Part shown: positions 56,059 through 64,000 of the stretch, one piece after another
How positions within the stretch are numbered: position 1 is the stretch's first letter
Layout of the letters: each line of letters opens with the position of its first letter
Assembly: GCA_026391355.1 (NCBI GenBank)
Contig: JAPLDH010000077.1
Location: 62,001-126,000 of the forward strand
DNA: 64,000 nucleotides
Source of the DNA: Bacteroidota bacterium
Lineage (GTDB): Bacteria; Bacteroidota; Bacteroidia; Bacteroidales; FEN-979
Direction of reading: 5' to 3'
The notes under the pieces: generated by a model
The model's database searches: none
Told to the model about the DNA's origin: nothing
What the model saw: the letters and a program-made list of their open reading frames with translations, nothing else
Program-made: the position numbers and the translations under genes

Positions 56059-57075
56059 TTACTTATTTGCCAGCGCTTTTTCCCAGTTCCAGGCAGAACG
56101 CGTCATATCATCAAGTGTTCGTTCTGCTTTCCACCCCAGTTCTTCATTTGCAAAGGTAGTATCGGCCCATACCTTTTCAATATCCCCAAGTCGGCGTTCC
56201 AGAATGCGGTAATCAAGTTTCAGTCCTGAGGTTCTTTCAAAAGACTGAATTACTTCCATAACAGAACTTCCATTTCCTGTGGCAAGATTGAACATCTCCA
56301 CATTCTTTTTCATCTTGTTGCCGATCATTCTCTCCATTGCAACCACATGCGCTTTTGCAAGATCAACCACGTGAATATAATCGCGGATTGGTGTTCCGTC
56401 AGGTGTATTGTAATCATTTCCCCACACCCTCAAAAATTCGCGCTTTCCAATAGCAGTCTGAGTTATATAGGGCATCAGGTTATTAGGAACACCCAGGGGA
56501 AGTTCCCCGATTAAAGCGGATTCATGGGCTCCGATGGGATTGAAATACCGGAGGAGAATTGCCCTGATATTGGCAGAATTACTGAGATCAGTGATGATCT
56601 CTTCTGATATTTGCTTTGTATTTCCATAAGGAGAGTTGGCTTTCTGAATCGGGGCATCTTCTTTTACGGGTAATTGATCGGGTTGGCCATATACCGTACA
56701 GGATGATGAAAATACGATATCCGTAATTGCATGATCGGTCATTCCCTGTAATATATTGACAAGAGAACCAATGTTATTCCGGTAGTAAAGCAGTGGAAAT
56801 TGAACCGATTCTCCAACGGCCTTAAAAGCAGCAAAATGGATCACCGCTTTAAGATCACTGTGCCTGTTAAAGAAATCAGCGGTCGCAGCCGGATCAACCA
56901 GGTTAAAATTTTCGAAAAGTGGTCTTTTACCTGATATCGTGGTAATTTTATCCAAAACTTCGAAAATCGAATTGGAAAGATTATCGACTATGACAACTTC
57001 AAAGCCTTTGTCCTGAAGTTCAACTACGGTATGTGAACCGATAAAACCGGTTCCTCCTGTTACAAGAATTTTCAT
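56059..57075 (-). CDS. galE: UDP-glucose 4-epimerase
   Basis: A 338-residue NAD-dependent epimerase that interconverts UDP-glucose and UDP-galactose. The loop GGTGFIGSHTVVEL, HFAAFKAVGES, the S-x(n)-Y-x-x-x-K set (SSSCTVYGQP, YGNTKQISE) and RYFNPIGAH are classic GalE. Its substrate could also be the N-acetyl forms. It starts 2 bases before the wlbA-like gene ends, so it belongs to the same unit as the sugar genes at 57078-59782. Confidence 0.93.
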   Translation of the reverse strand: MKILVTGGTGFIGSHTVVELQDKGFEVVIVDNLSNSIFEVLDKITTISGKRPLFENFNLVDPAATADFFNRHSDLKAVIHFAAFKAVGESVQFPLLYYRNNIGSLVNILQGMTDHAITDIVFSSSCTVYGQPDQLPVKEDAPIQKANSPYGNTKQISEEIITDLSNSANIRAILLRYFNPIGAHESALIGELPLGVPNNLMPYITQTAIGKREFLRVWGNDYNTPDGTPIRDYIHVVDLAKAHVVAMERMIGNKMKKNVEMFNLATGNGSSVMEVIQSFERTSGLKLDYRILERRLGDIEKVWADTTFANEELGWKAERTLDDMTRSAWNWEKALANK

Positions 57076-57077
57076 TT

Positions 57078-58058
57078 TTATAGTGTTATCAATTTTAATA
57101 TCGGGTGATATTCACCTGTTATCCCTATTGGCGTTGAATTTCGGATATGATAAACTATCTCTATCGCTGGCTTGCTGTCATCCAGTCCAAATCCATTTCC
57201 CTCCAGAATATGTTTGTAACTTACTGTATGCAGATCAGTGAAACCTTCACTAAACTCAATTTCTGTTCCATCCATTACCAGTGACCGGTAAGTTCTTTTG
57301 CCGGCGGCTATTATGGCTGAAGGAATGTCATCGTAATTCAGACTCAGGAACCAGCGAATCCTTGCGTTTTCACATTGAAGATAGCCCGCTGCACGATCTG
57401 CTGCTAAAATATGTACTTTATTTTCCTTTACCTCACCAAAAATCCATGCCAGCATGTCGAAAAAGTGAACCCCTATGTTTGTGGCAATTCCTCCCGATTT
57501 TTCAATATTCCCTTTCCATGAACGGTAATACCAGTTTCCACGTGATGTGATATAGGTTAAATCAAGGTTATAAATCTTGTTCTTCGGACCTTCTTCAATC
57601 TTTTTTTTGAGTTCGGCAATCACAGGATGGAGCCTTAATTGCAGAATAGTAAAAACATGTTTCCCGGTTTCCTTCTCCAGTTCCTTCAAAGCTTCTGCAT
57701 TCCAGGGATTCAGAACAATGGGTTTTTCGCATATGGCATGCGCCTGATTCCTGAGTACAAGCCTGATGTGTGAATCATGCATATAGTTTGGGGAACATAT
57801 GCTTACATAATCGATCTTTTTATTTCCATTCCCGGAGTTTAACAGGGCATTTCTCCTGAGTTTATCAAGATGCCGGTCAAACCGTTCAGGTTCAATAAAA
57901 AAGTCGGCATTTGGGAAATAGCTGTCCATTATGCCAACACCATCGTATGGATCCAATGCTGCACTAAGGATATTTCCCGTTTCTTTAATCGCTTTCATGT
58001 GTCGCGGTGCAATGTATCCTGCGGCACCGATAATTGCAAAATTTAAAGGTTTGTTCAT
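57078..58058 (-). CDS. wlbA: UDP-sugar 3-oxidase, Gfo/Idh/MocA family (WlbA/WbpB-like)
   Basis: A 326-residue oxidoreductase. The Rossmann motif FAIIGAAGYIAPRHMKAI and the catalytic EKP motif (ICEKPIVLNP) are present, with the substrate-site residues in GGIATNIGVHFFDML. In the WlbA/WbpB family the enzyme oxidises C3 of UDP-N-acetylglucosaminuronate, with NAD and 2-oxoglutarate recycling. The ATG at 58058 is chosen over a TTG at 58067. It is followed by galE and preceded by the matching acetyltransferase and aminotransferase genes, which supports the assignment. Confidence 0.85.
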   Translation of the reverse strand: MNKPLNFAIIGAAGYIAPRHMKAIKETGNILSAALDPYDGVGIMDSYFPNADFFIEPERFDRHLDKLRRNALLNSGNGNKKIDYVSICSPNYMHDSHIRLVLRNQAHAICEKPIVLNPWNAEALKELEKETGKHVFTILQLRLHPVIAELKKKIEEGPKNKIYNLDLTYITSRGNWYYRSWKGNIEKSGGIATNIGVHFFDMLAWIFGEVKENKVHILAADRAAGYLQCENARIRWFLSLNYDDIPSAIIAAGKRTYRSLVMDGTEIEFSEGFTDLHTVSYKHILEGNGFGLDDSKPAIEIVYHIRNSTPIGITGEYHPILKLITL

Positions 58059-58063
58059 TGTTG

Positions 58064-58648
58064 TCAAAGTTTTCCAAGTTTTGTGACTTTGCCATTTTTC
58101 AACTGATAAGTTTCATTACTTTCCGGGCAGATGGCAATCCCGGTTTCATCAAAATGCAGGTGATGACCGTATTCACTCATGTATCCGACATGCCGTGCAG
58201 GATTCCCGACAATCAATGCATAAGGAGGAACATCTTTGGTTACCACCGCTCCGGCGCCGATAAAAGCAAATTCTCCGATCTCATGACCACATACAATGGT
58301 TGAATTCGCACCAATGGTGGCTCCTTTTCTGACTATTGTCGCGGCATATTGATCTTTACGGATAATTGCACTACGGGGATTGATAATATTTGTAAAAACC
58401 ATAGAAGGTCCAAGAAACACATCATCTTCGCAGACTACCCCGGTATAAATAGAGATATTGTTCTGCACCTTGACATTATTACCCAGCACTACATCCGGAG
58501 AAACCACTACATTCTGCCCCAGATTACAATTCTCCCCGATAACAGCTCCTGTCATGATATGGGTAAAATGCCATATTTTAGAACCCTTTCCTATTGTACA
58601 ACCAGGATCGATGACGGCTGTTTCATGAGCAAAAAAATCCTTTTCCAT
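58064..58648 (-). CDS. wlbB: Hexapeptide-repeat N-acetyltransferase (WlbB/WbpD-like)
   Basis: A 194-residue left-handed beta-helix acetyltransferase. Hexapeptide repeats run from about 10 to 150 ([49 protein letters not shown]). They are followed by [25 protein letters not shown]. WlbB/WbpD acetylates the 3-amino group of UDP-GlcNAc3NA. It lies 5 bases before wlbA and 3 after wlbC. Confidence 0.87.
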   Translation of the reverse strand: MEKDFFAHETAVIDPGCTIGKGSKIWHFTHIMTGAVIGENCNLGQNVVVSPDVVLGNNVKVQNNISIYTGVVCEDDVFLGPSMVFTNIINPRSAIIRKDQYAATIVRKGATIGANSTIVCGHEIGEFAFIGAGAVVTKDVPPYALIVGNPARHVGYMSEYGHHLHFDETGIAICPESNETYQLKNGKVTKLGKL

Positions 58649-58651
58649 ACG

Positions 58652-59782
58652 CTAACGGTTTACAAATTCAAGAACGGAGGTGGTGATATGCTCAAGCTGT
58701 TCATCATCCAGTTCGGTATGCATTGGTAATGAAAAAACAGATTCAGATAAGGCTTCGGTAACCGGAAAATCACCTGCTTTATAACGTGTATCTTTAAAAG
58801 TTTTCTGCAGATGCAAAGGTACGGGATAATAGATCATTGCCGGTACTTCTCTAGACGCAAGCCAATCAACCAGACCTTTTCTGTCAATATCTTTTGCCAG
58901 AAGGGTATATTGATGAAATACATGATTTGACCGTGAAAATCGGGTAGGCACTTTTAGTTTGGGATTTCCCGAGAATGCTTTGTCATAATAAGCCGCTGCC
59001 TGATTGCGTTTGGATGCATATTCATCCAGATGTTGCAGTTTTACCTTAAGGATCGCTGCCTGGATACTGTCAAGGCGTGAATTCACCCCGATCCGGTCAT
59101 GATAATAGCGAATGGCCATTCCGTGATTCACGATGATCCTCAGTTCTTTTGCAAGCACATCATCATTGGTAAAGATAGCGCCGCCATCGCCATAACAACC
59201 CAGGTTCTTTGAAGGGAAAAAGGAGGTACAACCGATATGGCCGATCGTACCTGCTTTTTTCGTGGTTCCGTCAGAAAAATAATAATCAGCGCCGATTGCC
59301 TGGGCTGCATCCTCAATGACATAAAGGTTGTGTTTTTTGGCAATCTTCATGATCTCTTCCATTGGTGCACATTGTCCGAAAAGATGAACAGGAACGATGG
59401 CTTTTGTTTTCGAAGTTATTGCTTGTTCAAGTTTTGTGATATCAAGATTGAATGTGCCCGGGTCAACATCCACGAAAACAGGTGTTAATCCCAGCAGGGA
59501 AATGACTTCCACGGTTGCGATGAAAGTGAAAGAGACGCTGATAATTTCATCCCCTGGTTTCAGGTCAAGCGCCATCATTGAAACCTGTAAGGCATCAGTT
59601 CCATTGGCACAAGGAATAACATGTTTACATTGTAAATATTTTTCAAGATCTTCCTGGAAACTTTTCACAGCCGGTCCGTTGATAAAGGCGCAAGAGTCAA
59701 TTACCTCCTGAATTCCATGGTCAATCTCGGTTTTGATAGAAAGATACTGACTCCGTAAGTCAACCATCTGGATTTTTTTCAT
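58652..59782 (-). CDS. wlbC: PLP-dependent sugar aminotransferase (WlbC/WbpE-like, DegT family)
   Basis: A 376-residue DegT/DnrJ/EryC1/StrS aminotransferase. The substrate site ANGTDALQVSMMALDLKPGDE, the PLP stretch VIEDAAQAIGADY and the lysine in FFPSKNLGCYGDGG that forms the Schiff base are all present. In this gene set it should transfer an amino group to C3 of the 3-keto sugar made by WlbA. The three wlb genes are a tight unit in the pathway order for UDP-GlcNAc3NAcA; the epimerase (WbpI) and the UDP-GlcNAc dehydrogenase (WbpA) are not beside them. Confidence 0.88.
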   Translation of the reverse strand: MKKIQMVDLRSQYLSIKTEIDHGIQEVIDSCAFINGPAVKSFQEDLEKYLQCKHVIPCANGTDALQVSMMALDLKPGDEIISVSFTFIATVEVISLLGLTPVFVDVDPGTFNLDITKLEQAITSKTKAIVPVHLFGQCAPMEEIMKIAKKHNLYVIEDAAQAIGADYYFSDGTTKKAGTIGHIGCTSFFPSKNLGCYGDGGAIFTNDDVLAKELRIIVNHGMAIRYYHDRIGVNSRLDSIQAAILKVKLQHLDEYASKRNQAAAYYDKAFSGNPKLKVPTRFSRSNHVFHQYTLLAKDIDRKGLVDWLASREVPAMIYYPVPLHLQKTFKDTRYKAGDFPVTEALSESVFSLPMHTELDDEQLEHITTSVLEFVNR

Positions 59783-59852
59783 TTTGATTAATTAAAATTT
59801 AGAGAAAATGATTTTATTGTTGGTTGTATCTGGATTGAATGTAAAATGCGGG

Positions 59853-60929
59853 TCAAAGGTACTGCTTTGGTGTCAATTCTCCCCTCACCGCCATCAGGCC
59901 ATTCATCGCGAGGGCCCGCATTTCATCTTCCCCGGGATAGACATGTATGGGGGCGAGTTTAAAAACCCGTTCCTGGATCCAGTTGACAAAATTCTTATCG
60001 TAAGCAATGCCTCCGGTGATCAGGATTGCATCCACTTCGCATTTTAAAACAGTGTACATCTCCCCAATGGTTTTAGCTACCTGGTAGGCCATGGCTTGAT
60101 AGATCAATTCAGCTCGTTGATCACCGGATTCAACCATTTTTTCCACAACTGCTGCATCATTTGTTCCGAGATAACTTATCATGCCACCCTCTCCTTTGTT
60201 CATACGAAGAACTTCCTTTAACGTATATTTTCCGCTAAAACAGAGCCGGATCAGCGCTCCGACAGGCAGTGTCCCGCTTCGTTCGGGTGTGAAGGGTCCA
60301 TCTCCGTCAAGACCTTGATTTACATCGATTACCCTTCCTTTTTGATGGGCGCCTATTGTGATCCCTCCTCCCAGATGAACGACGATCAGGTTCAGCTCCT
60401 CATATTTTTTGTAAACCGACCTGGCATATTCGCGCGCTACCGCTTTCTGGTTAAGCGCATGGAATATAGAGAGTCGTTCAAACAAAGGATGTCCGGAAAT
60501 ACGTGCGATCTCATCCATTTCATCGACTACAATGGGATCTACAATATAAGCGTTTGCATTTGGCATGGCCTGGACGATATCATGTGCAATGAGACCACCG
60601 AGGTTGCTTGCATGTTCGCCCAGGGGGCTGTGCACCAAATCGTTGATCATGGTATCGTTGATCTCATAAATACCAGAAGGGATCGGTTTTAGCAAGCCGC
60701 CCCTTCCAACTACAGCCAGAATATTGTCCATCTGGATTTCGGCTTCCTGAAGCTGTTGCAGAATGATATCTTTTCTATAATGAAACTGATCTGTAATTTT
60801 AATGAAAGGTGCTAATTCCTCTGTAGTATGCTTAAGGTTTTTCAGAAAAACAGGGTCAGTATTCTGAAAGACGGCTATCTTCGTGGAGGTTGAACCCGGG
60901 TTTATCGCAAGTATTCTGACTTCTTTCAT
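59853..60929 (-). CDS. buk: Butyrate kinase
   Basis: A 358-residue acetate kinase-family enzyme that makes ATP and butyrate from butyryl phosphate. It may also act on branched-chain acids. The start ILAINPGSTSTKIAVF is typical, as are VGRGGLLKPIPSGIYEIND, VVHLGGGITIGAH and ILITGGIAYDK. The length matches Buk (about 355). It follows an amino acid permease gene by 14 bases and ptb lies upstream of that, so the three are probably one operon. Confidence 0.95.
   Translation of the reverse strand: MKEVRILAINPGSTSTKIAVFQNTDPVFLKNLKHTTEELAPFIKITDQFHYRKDIILQQLQEAEIQMDNILAVVGRGGLLKPIPSGIYEINDTMINDLVHSPLGEHASNLGGLIAHDIVQAMPNANAYIVDPIVVDEMDEIARISGHPLFERLSIFHALNQKAVAREYARSVYKKYEELNLIVVHLGGGITIGAHQKGRVIDVNQGLDGDGPFTPERSGTLPVGALIRLCFSGKYTLKEVLRMNKGEGGMISYLGTNDAAVVEKMVESGDQRAELIYQAMAYQVAKTIGEMYTVLKCEVDAILITGGIAYDKNFVNWIQERVFKLAPIHVYPGEDEMRALAMNGLMAVRGELTPKQYL
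59854..59861 (-). promoter_or_regulatory. -7-like promoter box before wlbC
   Basis: On the minus strand TACCTTTG matches TAnnTTTG 72 bases before the wlbC ATG and lies at the end of buk. A CAA at 59874 is too near to be a -33 box. It may start transcription of wlbC-wlbB-wlbA-galE-rfbB. Confidence 0.4.
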
Positions 60930-60943
60930 GCTTTCAGATAACT

Positions 60944-62485
60944 TTATTGTTTAGTATTTCCATCGATATTTCTCAATTTACTTTTCCTGATTCCGTAACT
61001 GAAATAGATGATGAACCCTAGTAACATCCAGATCAACAACCGGAGCCATGTATCCAGTGGCAAAAAGGCCATTTGGATAAAGCAGATCAGGGCTCCCAGT
61101 ATAGGTAAAACCGGAACAAAGGGGGTCCTGAAAGGCCGTTTAAGTTCCGGCCTGGTCCGCCTCAGAACAATGACGCTGATGCAAACGATCACGAAAGCCA
61201 GTAATGTTCCGATTGACACAAGTTCACCCAATATGCTGATCGGCAAGATCCCTGCAAGCACGATGGCAACGCTTCCTGTCATAAGGGTACTGACGTAAGG
61301 GGTTCCAAACCTGGGATGCACCTTCGAAAAAACGGGTGGGAGAAGTCCGTCTTTTGCCATGGTAAAGAAGATCCGCGGCTGTCCAAGTAACATCACAAGA
61401 ATGACTGAACTTAGCCCTGCTATGGCAGCTATTTTTATGATCGGTCGTAACCAGAACATCCCTTGTCCCATTGAATTTACCCCTACAGCAACGGGATCAG
61501 CCACGTTCAGCTCAGTATAGCTGACTATCCCCGTCAATACCAGGGCGACAAGAATATATAAAACGGTCGAAATGCTTAAGGATCCCAGGATACCAATGGG
61601 CATATCTTTTTGGGGATTTTTTGCTTCCTGAGCTGCCGTTGAAACAGCATCAAAACCAATATATGCGAAAAAAATCACACCCGCGCCCCGCAAAATTCCG
61701 CTCCATCCGAAATGCCCGATCATTCCCGAGTTTTTTGGAATAAATGGATGCCAGTTAGCCGTTTTGATAAAGAATATTCCTATCGCAATAAATATAATGA
61801 TCACGGAAACTTTGGTGATTACCATGATATTATTAAAGTTGGCAGATTCTTTTATCCCGATGACCAGTAATACCGTCAGAACTGCAATGATGAACATGGC
61901 AGGAAGGTTCAGAACGGCTGTAACATGGGGGAGATTGTCCACATTGATTCCTTGTGATGTCAGCGCTTGCGTAAGGTTATGGGTAAGTTGCTGCCAACCG
62001 ACCTTTGGGACTTCCACCAGGATCGACCCTGTGGCTGCGGTCAGATATGTCGGCAGGTGAATCCCGAAATCCCTCAGAAAACTGACAACATAGCCGCTCC
62101 AACCCACAGAAACAGTGGAAGCTGCAAAAAGGTATTCAAGGATAAGATCCCATCCGATGATCCAGGCAAGAAATTCTCCCAGCGTTGCATATGCATAGGT
62201 ATATGCACTCCCTGCAATGGGTATCATGGATGCGAACTCAGCATAACATAAACCGGCAAAGGCACAGGCGATCCCTGAAATAATAAAGGAGATCACAATG
62301 GCAGGCCCTGCATATTGCGCTGCAGCCTGTCCGGAAAGAACAAATATGCCAGCGCCTATGATGGCGCCAATTCCAAGTGTTGTGAGATTGGTGGCTGTAA
62401 GTGTTCGTTTGAAGCCATGACTGGAATTGGATGCCTCATCCATGAGATGATGGATGGACTTGGTTCTGAATAATCTGTTTGCCAT
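60944..62485 (-). CDS. APC-family amino acid permease (cationic amino acid type)
   Basis: A 513-residue inner-membrane transporter with 12 or more hydrophobic helices. The APC signature is LTTLGIGAIIGAGIFVLSG (about 32-50), with PAIVISFIISGIACAFAGLCYAEFASM and FFAYIGFDAVSTAAQEAKNPQKDMP. The similarity is to CAT-like permeases (YfnA, CtrA). The substrate cannot be read from the sequence. It lies between ptb and buk, which suggests that the imported amino acid feeds the butyryl-CoA route (inference). Confidence 0.92.
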   Translation of the reverse strand: MANRLFRTKSIHHLMDEASNSSHGFKRTLTATNLTTLGIGAIIGAGIFVLSGQAAAQYAGPAIVISFIISGIACAFAGLCYAEFASMIPIAGSAYTYAYATLGEFLAWIIGWDLILEYLFAASTVSVGWSGYVVSFLRDFGIHLPTYLTAATGSILVEVPKVGWQQLTHNLTQALTSQGINVDNLPHVTAVLNLPAMFIIAVLTVLLVIGIKESANFNNIMVITKVSVIIIFIAIGIFFIKTANWHPFIPKNSGMIGHFGWSGILRGAGVIFFAYIGFDAVSTAAQEAKNPQKDMPIGILGSLSISTVLYILVALVLTGIVSYTELNVADPVAVGVNSMGQGMFWLRPIIKIAAIAGLSSVILVMLLGQPRIFFTMAKDGLLPPVFSKVHPRFGTPYVSTLMTGSVAIVLAGILPISILGELVSIGTLLAFVIVCISVIVLRRTRPELKRPFRTPFVPVLPILGALICFIQMAFLPLDTWLRLLIWMLLGFIIYFSYGIRKSKLRNIDGNTKQ

Positions 62486-62516
62486 AAAAGGAAAGTATTA
62501 ATCAATGAGGCAGGGT

Positions 62517-63443
62517 TCAGTTCACAGCCGCAGCCATAACGATGCTATCCTGTTTGGATTGTTCAGTATCGGATCTTGAAGTTAATACAATGGGTGCTGA
62601 GGCTCCCAGAATGCAGGCTGCAAGTTTTGCGTTCGCAGAAAATCCGAAAGCCTTATAAAGCACATTACCTGCTTCTATATCAGGAACTACCAGGAGATCG
62701 GCATCTCCTGCAACTTCACTCACAATGCCTTTGTGTTTTGCACTTTCCATGCTTACTGCATTGTCGTATGCAAGTGGGCCGTCAATAATACAATTTTTGA
62801 TTTGCCCTCTTTGATTCATCTTTGATATCATAGCAGCTTCCATTGTAGCCGGCATGGATTCGTTGACCATTTCAACAGCACAAAGCAGGGCTACTTTCGG
62901 TTTTGCCAAACCCAGTTTGTTCATGAATTCCACGGCATTGTTGATAAGGGCAATCTTCGTTTTCAGATCAGGAGCAATAAGCATGGCTGCATCCGTTAAT
63001 CCCAGCAATTTGTGATAGGTAGGAATCTCAAAAAGTGCAAAATGCGACAAAACATCCCCTTTACGAAGTCCGTTCTCTTTATCAAGAACTCCCCTCAATA
63101 AGACTGCCGTAGGTACATTCCCTTTCATCAGGATATCTGCCTGCTTATCATGAACCATCTTTACTGCAATTCTCACTGCATTGGAATCATTCTCTTCATT
63201 AACGATAGAAAGATTCGAAATATCCAGGTTCAGCTTCGAAGCAATTTCCCGGATCTGTTTTTCTGAACCAACCAGTACTGCGTCAATCAGGTTTTTCTTT
63301 ACAACAGAACAAACAGCGCCCAGCGAATGTTCATCGTGGGCAACTGCCAGAACCAGTTTTTTCTTCTTTGATTGTTTTGCAAGTTCATATAGATCAGATA
63401 GTTTTGTAAGACCGGTATTCCCGGTTGCATCATTGATTGTCAT
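62517..63443 (-). CDS. ptb: Phosphate butyryltransferase
   Basis: A 308-residue enzyme of the phosphate acetyl/butyryltransferase family that turns butyryl-CoA and phosphate into butyryl phosphate. The pattern LVLAVAHDEHSLGAVCSVVKK, LMKGNVPTAVLLRGVL, GLTDAAMLIAPDL and VVPDIEAGNVLYKAF fits Ptb. Together with Buk it completes substrate-level ATP formation. It is the first gene of the ptb-permease-buk unit, with a good promoter upstream. Confidence 0.93.
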   Translation of the reverse strand: MTINDATGNTGLTKLSDLYELAKQSKKKKLVLAVAHDEHSLGAVCSVVKKNLIDAVLVGSEKQIREIASKLNLDISNLSIVNEENDSNAVRIAVKMVHDKQADILMKGNVPTAVLLRGVLDKENGLRKGDVLSHFALFEIPTYHKLLGLTDAAMLIAPDLKTKIALINNAVEFMNKLGLAKPKVALLCAVEMVNESMPATMEAAMISKMNQRGQIKNCIIDGPLAYDNAVSMESAKHKGIVSEVAGDADLLVVPDIEAGNVLYKAFGFSANAKLAACILGASAPIVLTSRSDTEQSKQDSIVMAAAVN

Positions 63444-63504
63444 GGTACCATACCTCCCTGTGTTTTACTGGTTAGGACTTATCTAAGTAAATGTATTACT
63501 TCAA

Positions 63505-63536
63505 CAAACGTACATGAATTTTATAAATTACACAAC
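63505..63536 (-). promoter_or_regulatory. Predicted promoter of ptb-permease-buk
   Basis: On the minus strand GTTG (plus 63533-63536) and TACGTTTG (63505-63512) are 20 bases apart, a near-full Bacteroidota promoter. It lies 62 bases before the ptb ATG and is divergent from the lyase gene promoter. Confidence 0.55.
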
Positions 63537-63569
63537 CTTATATGAAAAAATATTCATCAAAAATATTTC

Positions 63570-63577
63570 TACCTTTG
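63570..63577 (+). promoter_or_regulatory. -7-like promoter box before the PLP lyase gene
   Basis: TACCTTTG matches TAnnTTTG 23 bases before the ATG at 63601. A -33 TTTG is not visible. It is divergent from the ptb promoter in a gap of 157 bases, so the two could share control. Confidence 0.45.
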
Positions 63578-63600
63578 TATGCGGTAAAAAAATTTCATCT

Positions 63601-64000
63601 ATGGAACTTCCTTTTGCAGAATCGTATAAAATCAAGATGGTGGAAACGATCCGGAAAAGTAACCGGGAAGAACGGGAACAATGGATCAGGGAAGCTAAGT
63701 ACAATCTTTTTCGTTTAAAAAGCGAACAGGTTTTCATCGACCTTCTCACCGATTCCGGAACAGGCGCCATGAGTGATAAACAATGGGCAGAAATGTTACT
63801 TGGTGATGAAAGTTATGCAGGAGCATCTTCATTTTATAAGCTGAAAGAAGCGGTAAAAGATATCACAGGATTTGATTATTTTCTTCCGACCCATCAGGGA
63901 AGAGCCGCAGAGAATGTACTCTTCTCCGTGCTTGTCAAGGAGGAAAATATAGTGCCCGGTAATTCTCATTTTGACACAACAAAAGGTCATATCGAATTCC
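63601..64000 (+). CDS. tnaA: Tryptophanase/tyrosine phenol-lyase (3' end outside window)
   Basis: The first 133 residues of a PLP-dependent beta-eliminating lyase, cut by the window edge. The start [19 protein letters not shown], the [15 protein letters not shown] stretch, [12 protein letters not shown] and the [13 protein letters not shown] motif are those of tryptophanase/tyrosine phenol-lyase. It splits tryptophan to indole (or tyrosine to phenol), pyruvate and ammonia. The part that tells the two enzymes apart is beyond the edge. I use tnaA because Bacteroidota proteins with this N-terminus are usually called tryptophanase. It diverges from the ptb operon. Confidence 0.85.
   Translation, partial: MELPFAESYKIKMVETIRKSNREEREQWIREAKYNLFRLKSEQVFIDLLTDSGTGAMSDKQWAEMLLGDESYAGASSFYKLKEAVKDITGFDYFLPTHQGRAAENVLFSVLVKEENIVPGNSHFDTTKGHIEF

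Overview
The window reads as an ordinary chromosomal stretch of an anaerobic, fermentative member of the Bacteroidota (Bacteroidales or Marinilabiliales type, inferred). The evidence is a porP-gldKLMN type IX secretion (T9SS) operon, an SprE/PorW-like lipoprotein, a cargo protein with a T9SS C-terminal sorting domain, HU-CCDC81/SPOR and DUF4468 proteins, and promoters of the Bacteroidota form TTTG-N19/20-TAnnTTTG. Start sites generally lack strong Shine-Dalgarno sequences. No rRNA, tRNA, CRISPR, insertion sequence or prophage was recognised.

Layout. 1-541: a RelE/ParE-type toxin-antitoxin pair, the antitoxin start cut by the window edge. 930-6811: a large TPR/DUF3857/transglutaminase protein facing a secreted Asp-box beta-propeller T9SS cargo. 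6973-17868, all minus: O-methyltransferase, M16 peptidase, both methylmalonyl-CoA mutase subunits, trmB, an HU/SPOR envelope protein, kdsB, a deoxynucleoside kinase and a GH3 protein. 18121-25424: an orphan response regulator, a YebC protein, an Ig-like lipoprotein, an ArsR regulator, adenine deaminase, rlmN and a DUF4468 protein. 25559-30796: the set sigma-54 activator, lptE, TPR protein, secG, groES, groEL. 30845-37208: nucleotide-sugar dehydrogenase, pheT, recG. 37313-43377: the T9SS operon. 43689-50918: a YitT protein, then rseP, dxr and an M23 peptidase, then sprE. 51018-54942: bactofilin, atpZ, a small membrane protein, queD, folE, a Bax-inhibitor-1 protein and fabD. 54984-59782: rfbB, galE and three genes for a diacetamido-uronic acid sugar. 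59853-64000: butyrate kinase, an amino acid permease, phosphate butyryltransferase, and the start of a tryptophanase/tyrosine phenol-lyase.

How the genes fit together. The T9SS operon, SprE and the cargo form a working secretion theme. kdsB, lptE, the nucleotide-sugar genes, rseP and the M23 and SPOR proteins serve the envelope. Methylmalonyl-CoA mutase, Ptb/Buk, the permease and the PLP lyase suggest amino acid fermentation to propionate and butyrate (inference). FolE supplies QueD with dihydroneopterin triphosphate.

I found no convincing new multi-gene system. The better leads are a GroES with about 25 extra residues in its roof loop, an amino acid permease gene lying between buk and ptb, an inverted-repeat element at 7651-7715, a dispersed repeat that encodes the tail of a small membrane protein, and atpZ without the atp operon.
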